Shown here: one piece after another, positions 16,888-24,624 of the stretch
Layout: each line of letters starts with the position of its first letter
Numbering within the stretch: position 1 is the stretch's first letter
From: Mesorhizobium sp. L2C084A000
Lineage (GTDB): Bacteria; Pseudomonadota; Alphaproteobacteria; Rhizobiales; Rhizobiaceae
Direction: 5' to 3'
Assembly (NCBI RefSeq): GCF_000502875.1
Contig: NZ_AYWX01000002.1
Location: forward strand, 663,043-709,527
Length of the DNA: 46,485 nt
Notes under the pieces: model-generated
Database searches by the model: none
What the model was told of the DNA's origin: nothing
Seen by the model: the letters and a program-made list of their open reading frames with translations, nothing else
Position numbers and translations under genes: made by a program

Positions 16888-17040
16888 AGGATCGGCGCGA
16901 TCGATATCTGCCCGGGCCGTGAACATTGTCTACTGGCGATCATAACCTGTTATAGAGCGGGCGCGTCTGGACACGGGCCTTGAAGGCTGAAAATGTGATC
17001 TGCGTCTTCGCGTTGGGGGGCTTGACGCACGGGGGGAGAA

Positions 17041-17906
17041 TGGCGCTGACCTTGGACCATATTGCCGGTCACCCGGCATTGCATCGCTGTGTCCGTGCCC
17101 AGGCGCAGGCGCTTATCCAGACCTACGAGACGAACCCGAGGCTTGCCTCGATATTTGCCACCCAGCAGCGTTGGCTGATGGCGCATATCGGCCTTGCCCT
17201 GCATTTCAGACGGGAGCCCGATGACTACCGCAAGCAGTTGACGGCGGCGCGTTTCATCGACGTCATCCGGGAGAATTCCGTCGCCAGCCGCAACACCGCC
17301 GACGCCTTCCTCAAGGAGATGCTGCACTACAATTTCATCGAGCACCTCTCGGCAGCTCAGGATGGCCGCATCCGCCCCATACAGCCCACAGTGAACACGC
17401 TGGACACGCTCGCCGGCTGGATGATGGCTCATCTGCACACACTGGACAGTCTCGACGGCGCGAATCGTCTGGCGACGTTTCTGGAGCGGCCCTTTGCGCT
17501 CGCAAGGGTGCAACCGCTGGTGGCTGACGGGCTGATCTCCTCCAGCCCCGTGCGCGAGCCCAAGCGGACCTTTTCGCTGTTCACCTGGCTTAACAATGGC
17601 GGCGTCGTCATGGACTGGCTGATATCGGGCGTCGATCCCGACCATGCCGGCCTCGCTGCAATACCGACTGGCGTCGTCTCGATCGGCGATTTGGCCAAAT
17701 GGCTCAAGCTGTCGCGAACCCACCTGGCACGCAAACTGCGGGATGCCGAAGACCTCGGCAGCGTTGGCTGGCTCGGCCAGCGCGGCAATTCGGTGATGTG
17801 GGTGTCGGGCGATTTCTACCGGGAGTACATGACCGCCCAGGCCGTCAAGCTGGCTATCATCGATGCCGCGTTCGTCAAGGCCTTTGACTCGCCAGCAGGC
17901 AGCTGA
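17041..17906 (+). CDS. Unknown-family protein with C-terminal helix-turn-helix, paralog 2
   Basis: Tandem paralog of the preceding gene, 288 residues from the ATG at 17041, preceded by GGGGGGAGA. Earlier GTG (16995) and TTG (16980) codons are in frame but lie outside the conserved part. The alignment with paralog 1 has almost no gaps. For example, LASIFATQQRWLMAHIGLAL differs from it at only 3 of 20 positions, and the DNA-binding segment SIGDLAKWLKLSRTHLARKL is nearly the same. Conservation of both the core and the helix-turn-helix shows duplication followed by selection, not decay. The two genes are separated by ~150 bp, so each may have its own promoter. A terminator-like hairpin follows the stop. 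Function not known. Confidence 0.65.
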
Positions 17907-17910
17907 CCGG

Positions 17911-17936
17911 TGGGCATCCCCCGTGCGGGATGCCCA
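17911..17936. terminator. Hairpin between convergent genes
   Basis: Ten-bp perfect stem TGGGCATCCC (17911-17920) / GGGATGCCCA (17927-17936) with a 6-nt loop. It lies in the 44-bp gap between the second paralog and the convergent aldehyde dehydrogenase gene. There is no long T-run; it probably serves both directions. Confidence 0.55.
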
Positions 17937-17950
17937 AGCCGGCGAGCCCT

Positions 17951-19465
17951 TCAGTCGATGTCGAACGACACGCCCTGGGCGAGCGGCAGCGCCTTGGAAT
18001 AGTTCACCGTGTTGGTGGCACGTCGCATATAGGCCTTCCATGCGTCGGAGCCGCTCTCGCGGCCGCCGCCGGTTTCCTTTTCGCCGCCAAAGGCACCGCC
18101 GATCTCGGCGCCCGAGGTTCCGATGTTGACATTGGCAATGCCGCAATCCGATCCGTCGACACCCAGGAAACGCTCGGATTCCTGCAGGTCTCGGGTGAAG
18201 ATGGACGACGACAGGCCGGCGCCCACCGCATTGTGCTCGTCGAGCACGGCGTCGAAATCCGAATATTTCATCACATAGAGGATCGGCGCGAAGGTCTCTT
18301 CCGTCACCGGGGATACCTGGCTTGGCATTTCGACCAGCGCCGGGTGCACGTAGTAGGCATCGGGGTGGCCGTTCTCGACCCGCGTGCCGCCGGTCACCTT
18401 GCCGTCATGGGCGGCGGCTTCCTTCAGCGCCTTCTGCATGGCCTCGTATGCCGCCTTGTCGATCAGTGGCCCGACCAGCGAGGAGGTCTCCAGCGGATTG
18501 CCGACAGACACACTCTCGTAGGCCTTTTTGAGGCGCGGAACCAAGGCGTCGTAGACGCTGTCATGCACGAACAGGCGCCGCAGCGTCGTGCAGCGCTGGC
18601 CGGCCGTGCCCATCGCTCCAAAGGCAATCGCGCGCAGCGCCATGTCGAGATCGGCGGTCGGGCAGACGATGCCGGCATTGTTGCCGCCGAGCTCCAGCAC
18701 AGCGCGCGCAAAGCGCTTGGCCAGCCGCGGGCCGACGTCGCGGCCCATGCGGGTCGAGCCGGTCGCCGAAACCAGCGGCACTCTGGGGTGATCGACCAGG
18801 ATCTCGCCGACGGCGCGGTCGCCGATCAGCACCGGCGCCAGGCCATCGGGAGCGTCAGCGCCGAAGCGCTTGACCGCACGTTTGAAGATGGCTTCGCAAG
18901 CAAGTGCGGTCAGCGGCGTCTTTTCCGACGGCTTCCACACCACAGCGTCGCCGCAGACCAGCGCCAGGGCGGCATTCCACGACCACACAGCCACCGGGAA
19001 ATTGAAGGCGGAAATGACGCCGACGACGCCGAGCGGATGCCAGGTTTCCATCATTCGATGGCCTGGGCGCTCGGTGGCGATGGTCAGGCCGTACAATTGC
19101 CGGGAGAGGCCTACGGCGAAATCACAGATGTCGATCATCTCCTGCACTTCGCCGAGCCCCTCGGACGGGATCTTGCCGACCTCGATCGAGACCAGCCGGC
19201 CAAGCTCGGCCTTGTGCGTACGCAGCTCCTCGCCGAGCAGCCGCACCAGTTCGCCACGCCGCGGGCCTGGCACCATGCGCCAGGCCTGGAAGGCCTTGTG
19301 CGCGGCATCGATCACCTTGGCCGCGTCAGCCGGTGAGATCGTCTTCAGCGCCGCGATCTGCTCGCCCGTCACCGGGCTGCGCACGATCAGGTCGCCGCCG
19401 ACCAGCGTCTCCTTGGCCACACCCAGTTTCGCCAGCAGTTCGGTCGTTTCCTTGCCTATCGTCAT
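17951..19465 (-). CDS. ALDH7-family semialdehyde dehydrogenase (piperidine-6-carboxylate / aminoadipate semialdehyde)
   Basis: NAD-dependent aldehyde dehydrogenase of the antiquitin group, 504 residues. In this family the enzyme oxidises alpha-aminoadipate semialdehyde, in equilibrium with L-piperidine-6-carboxylate, to 2-aminoadipate in lysine catabolism. Catalytic Cys292 lies in GTAGQRCTTLRR and the general base Glu258 in LELGGNNA. ISAFNFPVAVWSWN and VWKPSEKTPLTA form the nucleotide site. The C-terminal GTSGAEIGGAFGGEKETGGG with RESGSDAWKAYMRR is typical of ALDH7. The start at 19465 is preceded by AAAGGGA. A longer frame to 19546 runs through a dispersed palindrome and is not coding. Lysine-pathway assignment is supported by family only; gcdH in the same window acts further down that route. 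Confidence 0.85.
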   Translation of the reverse strand: MTIGKETTELLAKLGVAKETLVGGDLIVRSPVTGEQIAALKTISPADAAKVIDAAHKAFQAWRMVPGPRRGELVRLLGEELRTHKAELGRLVSIEVGKIPSEGLGEVQEMIDICDFAVGLSRQLYGLTIATERPGHRMMETWHPLGVVGVISAFNFPVAVWSWNAALALVCGDAVVWKPSEKTPLTALACEAIFKRAVKRFGADAPDGLAPVLIGDRAVGEILVDHPRVPLVSATGSTRMGRDVGPRLAKRFARAVLELGGNNAGIVCPTADLDMALRAIAFGAMGTAGQRCTTLRRLFVHDSVYDALVPRLKKAYESVSVGNPLETSSLVGPLIDKAAYEAMQKALKEAAAHDGKVTGGTRVENGHPDAYYVHPALVEMPSQVSPVTEETFAPILYVMKYSDFDAVLDEHNAVGAGLSSSIFTRDLQESERFLGVDGSDCGIANVNIGTSGAEIGGAFGGEKETGGGRESGSDAWKAYMRRATNTVNYSKALPLAQGVSFDID

Positions 19466-19496
19466 TCTTGTCCCTTTCAGATCCAGTCGCTCATAA

Positions 19497-19543
19497 TGCA
19501 TGTCGCCCAAAAGTGCCCAGCGGTTTTGGGACAACGACATGCA
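19497..19543. repeat. Dispersed intergenic palindrome, copy 1
   Basis: Imperfect inverted repeat: TGCATGTCGCCCAAAA (19497-19512) faces TTTTGGGACAACGACATGCA (19524-19543), with 4 extra bases in the second arm. It sits just upstream of the aldehyde dehydrogenase start. The core TTTTGGGACAACGACA recurs exactly at 45390-45405. Confidence 0.65.
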
Positions 19544-19695
19544 CAAAAGGCACGCCGGTCAAAGCCTGGCGCCATGCTGCCCGCGTGCACAAAGGCACCT
19601 CAGGCACGATCATCGCGTGGCATTACTCGGTTCAAGGGAAAATCACCACCCCGGCATGGTCTAAGCCCAAACTGCACGATTGAGCCAGATGGCGC

Positions 19696-20970
19696 TCAGT
19701 TTGCCTTCTTGGCCGCTGGGCGTACCGCACCGTCCTTGATCAGCCGGTCGATATGCATGCGGATATGGGCAGCTTCCGCCGCCGTGTTCGCAAGCGCTAT
19801 GGCGCGGTCGAAGGCGACGCGCGCCTCGTCGCCCCGGTCGAGTTGCATCAAAAGGCCGCCCTTGAGACCGAAAAAATGGAAATAGCCGGAAAGCCGTTCT
19901 TCCAGCGGCTCGATCATGGCGAGCGCCTCTGCCGGTCCACGCACCTTCGAGACCGCGACGGCCCGGTTGAGCGTGACCACCGGCGACGGCTGCATCTGCT
20001 CGAGCAAGCGATAGAGCAGATCGATCTCGTTCCAGTCGGTGTCCTCGGCCTTTTCGGCCCGCGCATGCAGCGCGGCAATCGCCGCTTGCACCTGGTAGGG
20101 GCCGGGCTTGCGATGGCGCAGCGCCTTGTCGACCAGCGCCAGCCCCTCATCGATCATCTTGCGGCTCCACAGGCTGCGATCCTGGTCTTCGAGCAGCACG
20201 ATCTCGCCGCTCTCGTCGAAACGGGCCGGTGCGCGCGCATGCTGCAGAAGCAACAGCGCCGTCAGCCCCATGATCTCCGGCTCGGTCTGAAACAGCCGCA
20301 GCAACAGCCGTGCCAGCCGGATTGCCTCCTCGCACAGCGGTGCGCGGGCCGGCGCCTCGCCGCTGTTGGTCGAATAGCCCTCGTTGAAGACCAAGTAGAC
20401 CATGGCGGCGACGGCGGCGAGCCGTTCCGACCGCTCGACCGCGCCCGGCGTCTCGAACGGCACGCCGGCGTCCGCAATGCGCGCCTTGGCGCGAGTGATG
20501 CGCTGCTCCATGGCACTTTCGCCAACCAGGAAGGCGCGCGCGATCTGCTTGACCGTAAGACCGGAGACGATGCGCAGCGCCACCGCGATCTGCTGCGTTG
20601 CCGGCAGATCAGGATGGCAGCAGATGAACAGCAGCCGCAATATGTCGTCGCGGTAGTGCGCCCCGTCCAGCCGCTCGGCGATATCGCTCTCGGCGTCTTC
20701 CAGATCGGAAACCTGGTCTTCCTCCGGCATCGGCGCCTGCTTGGCGCGCTTGCGCACCGCATCGATGCCGCTGTTGCGACCGACGAAGATCAACCAGGCC
20801 GCCGGGTCGCGCGGCGGCCCGTTCTGCGGCCAGTTCTTCAGCGCCCTGAGGCACGCGTCCTGGAAAGCTTCCTCCGCCGTATCGAGATCGCGGAAATAAC
20901 GCAGCAGCGCACCCATGGCCTGCGGGCGGGCGGCGCTGATCGCGGAGCTTATCCAGGCCATTTCGGTCAT
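19696..20970 (-). CDS. ECF sigma factor, ECF42 type, with TPR-like C-terminal extension
   Basis: Alternative RNA polymerase sigma factor of 424 residues, about twice the usual ECF length. Region 2 is at about residues 10-75 (LLRYFRDLDTAEEAFQDACL, WLIFVGRNSGIDAVRKRAK) and region 4 at about 110-170 (LTVKQIARAFLVGESAMEQR). The remaining ~250 residues are helical with TPR-like content (LFNEGYSTNSGEAP, VTLNRAVAVSKVRGPAEALA, LMQLDRGDEARVAFDRAI). This C-terminal extension and the upstream DGPF gene define the ECF42 group. No anti-sigma gene is present, and in this group the extension itself is thought to control activity. Its ATG overlaps the stop of the DGPF gene (ATGA, 20967-20970), so the two are translationally coupled. 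Confidence 0.88.
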   Translation of the reverse strand: MTEMAWISSAISAARPQAMGALLRYFRDLDTAEEAFQDACLRALKNWPQNGPPRDPAAWLIFVGRNSGIDAVRKRAKQAPMPEEDQVSDLEDAESDIAERLDGAHYRDDILRLLFICCHPDLPATQQIAVALRIVSGLTVKQIARAFLVGESAMEQRITRAKARIADAGVPFETPGAVERSERLAAVAAMVYLVFNEGYSTNSGEAPARAPLCEEAIRLARLLLRLFQTEPEIMGLTALLLLQHARAPARFDESGEIVLLEDQDRSLWSRKMIDEGLALVDKALRHRKPGPYQVQAAIAALHARAEKAEDTDWNEIDLLYRLLEQMQPSPVVTLNRAVAVSKVRGPAEALAMIEPLEERLSGYFHFFGLKGGLLMQLDRGDEARVAFDRAIALANTAAEAAHIRMHIDRLIKDGAVRPAAKKAN

Positions 20971-21341
20971 GCGGAAACCCTTGTTGGGTTAAAGACCGAA
21001 ACCGGCCGGATTTCATACGACCCACCGCTCGGGTTGACCTCGGAAAGCTCGCGGGCGAACTCCACCGCCTCGTCGAGATCAGCGCATTCGAGCGTGTAGA
21101 AGCCGAGAAACTGTTCCTTGGTCTCGGCGAACGGCCCATCGATGACGACCGATTCACCCTTGACCTTTCTCAGGGTCGTCGCGGCGGTCGTCGGCAGAAG
21201 CCGTGCCACCGGGCCAAGCCGGCCGGCCTTGGCATATTTTTCCTGAACGCCGAGGATATTGGCCATGACCTCGTCGTCCTGTGCCTTGCTCCAGGAGCAG
21301 ACGACATCTTCGGAAGCATAGCAGAGGATTGCGTAGAGCAT
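20967..21341 (-). CDS. DGPF / YCII-related domain protein, partner of the ECF42 sigma factor
   Basis: Small cytoplasmic protein of 124 residues with a dimeric alpha+beta (ferredoxin-like) YCII/DGPF fold. The motif DGPFAETKEQ (residues 68-77) gives the family its name, and LGFYTLECADLDEAVEFAREL and YEIRPVSVFNP are also typical. It starts at ATG 21341, with AAAAGGACCAGCC just upstream as ribosome binding site. Such proteins are regularly found next to ECF42 sigma factors, and often form their regulon; the biochemical role is not settled. Gene order here is DGPF then sigma factor, overlapping by four bases. Confidence 0.87.
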   Translation of the reverse strand: MLYAILCYASEDVVCSWSKAQDDEVMANILGVQEKYAKAGRLGPVARLLPTTAATTLRKVKGESVVIDGPFAETKEQFLGFYTLECADLDEAVEFARELSEVNPSGGSYEIRPVSVFNPTRVSA

Positions 21342-21448
21342 GGCTGGTCCTTTTCTCTGTCAAAGGACGAAACAGTAAGACCGATCCCGACACCACGTCG
21401 ATAAAAAAATCCAGATGTGGCGGATTTGGCCACGGCCGGCCGCGCTGG

Positions 21449-22555
21449 TCAGCTTTCTCGCGGTTTCAGCCATCGCAGCACGAGAGCTTCCTCGTCATCG
21501 AGACCATCGATTGAGCGTTTGCGTTTGTTGGCTTGCGCCATTTCATTCAGCAACCGCCCCTCGGACCACGCTTCGAAGACCCGCGGGTGGATATAGCATT
21601 TGCGGCAGACGGCACGCGTATTGCCCAGCCGCTCGGCAACCTTGTCGATAACGCTGTTCATCGCCCTGTTTCGCTGCGCCCGGCTTTGCGGCAGTTCCGT
21701 TTGGGCAAACAGCGACGCGGCGTGAATGGTGCCGCCCCAGGTGCGGAAATGCTTCGAACTGAAGGCGTCACCGACCGCCTCACGGATATAGCGGTTGACG
21801 TCCTCGGAGCGGACCGGCCGCCTGTTGCCGTCCTCATCGAGATACTGGAACAGCTTCTGGCCTGGCAGGTCCTGTGCGCCGCGCACAATCCTGGCGATGC
21901 GGCGGTCGACCAGCTTCAGCTTCCACTCCTTGCCCGACTTGCCCTTGAAGGCAAAGCGCAGGCTTGAACCGACAATATCCACATGCCGGTCGCGCAACGT
22001 GGTCAACCCGAAACTCTTGTTGTCACGGGCGTAGGCGGCATTGCCGACGCGGATCATCGTGTTGTCGAGCAGCCAGACGACCGCGGCGACGACACGCTCG
22101 AACGGCAGGCCACGACGGCGCAGATCGCTGTCGATCCTGTGCCGCAGGTCCGGCAGGCTCTCGGCGAAAGCAACCAGGCTCGAATATTTGGCACCATCGC
22201 GCTCTTCGGCCCATTGCGGATGATAGCGGTATTGCTTGCGTCCGCGCTGGTCCCTGCCGGTTGCCTGGATATGGCCGTCCGCGTCCGGCGAAATCCACAC
22301 ATCCCTCCAGGCCGGCGGAATGACGATCGCCTCGATGCGGGCCCTGGTAGTGTCCGAAACTGTCCCTCCGTCAGGTCCCTGGTAGGAAAACCCCTTGCCT
22401 GTTTTCAGCCGCCGGATACCGGGCTCAGCATCACTGACATAGCTAAGCGACGCATGGTCGGCCGAGCTTTGTGCCCCGTTTTTGGGCGCGCCATCTGGCG
22501 ACACAGCATCCTGGCCAGCCGGTCGGCTGGGAGACAATCCGGATTTTTGCAACAT
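21449..22555 (-). CDS. DNA topoisomerase IB (poxvirus-like)
   Basis: Relaxes supercoiled DNA through a transient 3'-phosphotyrosyl link, without ATP. 368 residues with the start at ATG 22555 (GTGGAG just upstream); a GTG at 22588 is less likely. The N-terminal domain includes RRLKTGKGFSYQGPDG and RIEAIVIPPAWRDVWI. The catalytic domain carries VVWLLDNTMIRVGNAAYARD, GLTTLRDRHV and FRTWGGTIHAA. The nucleophile Tyr321 lies in AVCRKCYIHPRV. All catalytic elements (Arg, Lys, Arg, His/Tyr) appear present. This form is common in Rhizobiales and other soil bacteria. It stands alone; the glycosyltransferase gene lies 99 bp upstream on the same strand. Confidence 0.92.
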   Translation of the reverse strand: MLQKSGLSPSRPAGQDAVSPDGAPKNGAQSSADHASLSYVSDAEPGIRRLKTGKGFSYQGPDGGTVSDTTRARIEAIVIPPAWRDVWISPDADGHIQATGRDQRGRKQYRYHPQWAEERDGAKYSSLVAFAESLPDLRHRIDSDLRRRGLPFERVVAAVVWLLDNTMIRVGNAAYARDNKSFGLTTLRDRHVDIVGSSLRFAFKGKSGKEWKLKLVDRRIARIVRGAQDLPGQKLFQYLDEDGNRRPVRSEDVNRYIREAVGDAFSSKHFRTWGGTIHAASLFAQTELPQSRAQRNRAMNSVIDKVAERLGNTRAVCRKCYIHPRVFEAWSEGRLLNEMAQANKRKRSIDGLDDEEALVLRWLKPRES

Positions 22556-22654
22556 GTCGGCTCCACGCGAATTCCGTAGATAAGCCACTGGCCGACCGCT
22601 GGTTCCACGCGCCGTCCGAAAAGCGTCTCGCGCCGATATCGTGTTGGCTGGCGC

Positions 22655-23593
22655 CTACAGAGCGCCTTCCAGCTTGATCGGCGGCGCGGACAAACGCCGC
22701 CGCGCCGCGAGCTTGAACCTGTAGCGCAGGCAGCGCCAAGCTTCTGAGCGCCGCTTTGGCGCGGCCGCGGCTACCGCCAGGAAGCGCGCCGCGGTGCCCA
22801 GATCGCCGCGCGCATAGTGGACCCGGGCGATCTTGAGGGCGACAAGGCCTTCCCTGGCCTTGAGGGCCGACAACGGGATGTTGCAGTCGGTGAGTGTGCG
22901 CAGTTCCCGGCGCCAGTCCAGGAAGCGCCGCACCGGGTTGATGGCAAAGCGGTCATCGGAACGTACCGGCGAAACCTCGTAGACCATGACAGGTTGCGAA
23001 ACCATGGCGAGCGATGCCTTGCTCATCAGCCGTGCCCAGAACAGCGTGTCCTCGTCATAGGCCATTCCGATCGGGAACCGCGTCTCGCCGATCAGGGTCC
23101 GCGATGCCAGAACGCTGCCCACGGCGACCGAACGTATGTCGCCTTTGACATAGGCCGAAGCATTTGCCAGGCACGCAGCCTGGTAGCCGTTCGGCATCTT
23201 GATCTGCCGGTCCTGGCCGTTCACCCGTCGCCGGTAGGCACCGACGATCATGTCGGCCTCCGGCTGCTCCCGGGCCTTGCGGAGCAGTGCGCGCAACCCG
23301 CCCCGCAGATGCAGGTCGTCGGCATCGATCAGGTAGACCCAGGAATAGACCGCTTCGGCCAGCGCCAAATTGCGGGCACCGCCTGCATCGCGGCATTTGG
23401 CCGACAGCACGCGCAGCGGCAACGACAGTTGTGCCGCGGCCTCCCGCGCGATGGTTGCCGTCCCATCGGTCGACGCGTCGTCGACCAGCAAGATCTCGCC
23501 GATGATCTCGGCCTCGCTGCGTAGCGACGCCAGCGTTGCAGCGATGGTCGCCGCCGCGTTACAGGCAGGAATGACGACGCTGATTGCTCTCAA
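22655..23593 (-). CDS. Family 2 glycosyltransferase
   Basis: GT-A fold enzyme expected to transfer a sugar from a nucleotide sugar to a polysaccharide or lipid acceptor on the inner face of the membrane. 312 residues. The N-terminal domain starts with SVVIPACNAAATIAATLASL, followed by VDDAS (37-41) and the metal-binding LIDADD (D90-A-D92). ESF-like acceptor residues appear as AYDEDTLFWARLM. The first in-frame start is TTG at 23593, directly after a stop, with GCGAGGG 7 nt upstream, so TTG seems to be used. The C-terminal ~80 residues are basic and helical (KRRSEAWRCLRYRFKLAARR). No other polysaccharide genes are nearby, so the product cannot be named. Confidence 0.82.
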   Translation of the reverse strand: MRAISVVIPACNAAATIAATLASLRSEAEIIGEILLVDDASTDGTATIAREAAAQLSLPLRVLSAKCRDAGGARNLALAEAVYSWVYLIDADDLHLRGGLRALLRKAREQPEADMIVGAYRRRVNGQDRQIKMPNGYQAACLANASAYVKGDIRSVAVGSVLASRTLIGETRFPIGMAYDEDTLFWARLMSKASLAMVSQPVMVYEVSPVRSDDRFAINPVRRFLDWRRELRTLTDCNIPLSALKAREGLVALKIARVHYARGDLGTAARFLAVAAAAPKRRSEAWRCLRYRFKLAARRRLSAPPIKLEGAL

Positions 23594-23736
23594 TTACAAA
23601 CCCTCGCGCCATGCGCTTGAGGATACAACTACCGTCACCCCGAAACGAATACAGACTAGCGGCCGCATCGGTATTTGAGAAGCAGTCTTGTCCATCCCGA
23701 ATTGCGGCGCAAATACCGCTGCGTGTACGACCTGCT

Positions 23737-24621
23737 TCAGGCTCTTTCGAGCACGACGGGAATGACGTCGACAGCTTGCTCGCCAACCTGTCCCCCCGTG
23801 GTCTTGAGCACGCCGACGATCGGCGCCACGTCCGAATAGTCGCGGCCGTGGCCGACGGTGATATGGTCGTTGCTGGCCCGCATGCCGTTGGTCGGGTCGA
23901 ATTCCTGCCAGCCTGCATCGCGCCCGCACCAGACCTTGACCCAGGCATGCATGGCATCGGCGCCTTCCAGCCGGGGCTTGCCCTTCGGCGGGATGGTGCG
24001 CAAGAAGCCGCTGACATAGCCGGCCGGAATACCGAGCCCGCGCAGGCCGGCGATCATGATGTGCGAAAAGTCCTGGCAGACGCCGCGCTTCAACTTGAAG
24101 GCATCACTGGCCCGGGTCCGCACCGTTGTCGCTTCGCCGTCATAGGTGAAATCGCGATGGATGCGATTGCACAGGCTCATGACCGTGCCGGCGGCAGAGC
24201 CGGCGATGCTGTCGCGTGCGTAAGCGGTGATCGCATCGTCGATGCCGGCATGGGTGCTGGCCGTCAGGAAATGGTGCGGTGCATCAGGTGCCAGAGACCG
24301 CACCGCGGCGAGCTCCTGCCTCAGCCGGGCGATATCGGGCGACACGTCGAGCCCGGGCTCGGGCCGAGACACCGACACGCGGGCGCTCATCCTGATGTCG
24401 AGCGCGTCATGCGCGTCGCGAAAGACGATCGAGGTGACATTGTTGCCGAAGAAATCGGAAAAGTCGGAACGCTCGTTGGGTGCCGGCGCAAAGGACAGGG
24501 ATGCGGCGATGACACGCTGCACGCCCGGTATCGTCGACGGCAGTACGCGCACCTGATGACGACCGCCGCCGGCCGCCGCAGCGTAATCGTAATGCAGATG
24601 AAGCCTGATGTCGTAGAGCAT
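23737..24621 (-). CDS. Transglutaminase-like cysteine peptidase/amidase, small form
   Basis: 294-residue protein with an N-terminal beta-rich domain typical of bacterial transglutaminase-like proteins (MLYDIRLHLHYDYAAAAGGG) and a papain-like core. The catalytic triad is visible: Cys182 in RGVCQDFSH, His225 in AMHAWVKVW and Asp242 in FDPTNG. Expected to hydrolyse or form a peptide or isopeptide bond. It is the last gene of a three-gene operon, starting 3 bp after the ATP-grasp/alpha-E gene. The co-occurrence of these families is conserved across bacteria and was predicted to make or trim a peptide; the actual substrate is unknown to me. No signal peptide, so it should act in the cytoplasm. Confidence 0.88.
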   Translation of the reverse strand: MLYDIRLHLHYDYAAAAGGGRHQVRVLPSTIPGVQRVIAASLSFAPAPNERSDFSDFFGNNVTSIVFRDAHDALDIRMSARVSVSRPEPGLDVSPDIARLRQELAAVRSLAPDAPHHFLTASTHAGIDDAITAYARDSIAGSAAGTVMSLCNRIHRDFTYDGEATTVRTRASDAFKLKRGVCQDFSHIMIAGLRGLGIPAGYVSGFLRTIPPKGKPRLEGADAMHAWVKVWCGRDAGWQEFDPTNGMRASNDHITVGHGRDYSDVAPIVGVLKTTGGQVGEQAVDVIPVVLERA

Positions 24622-24624
24622 GCT

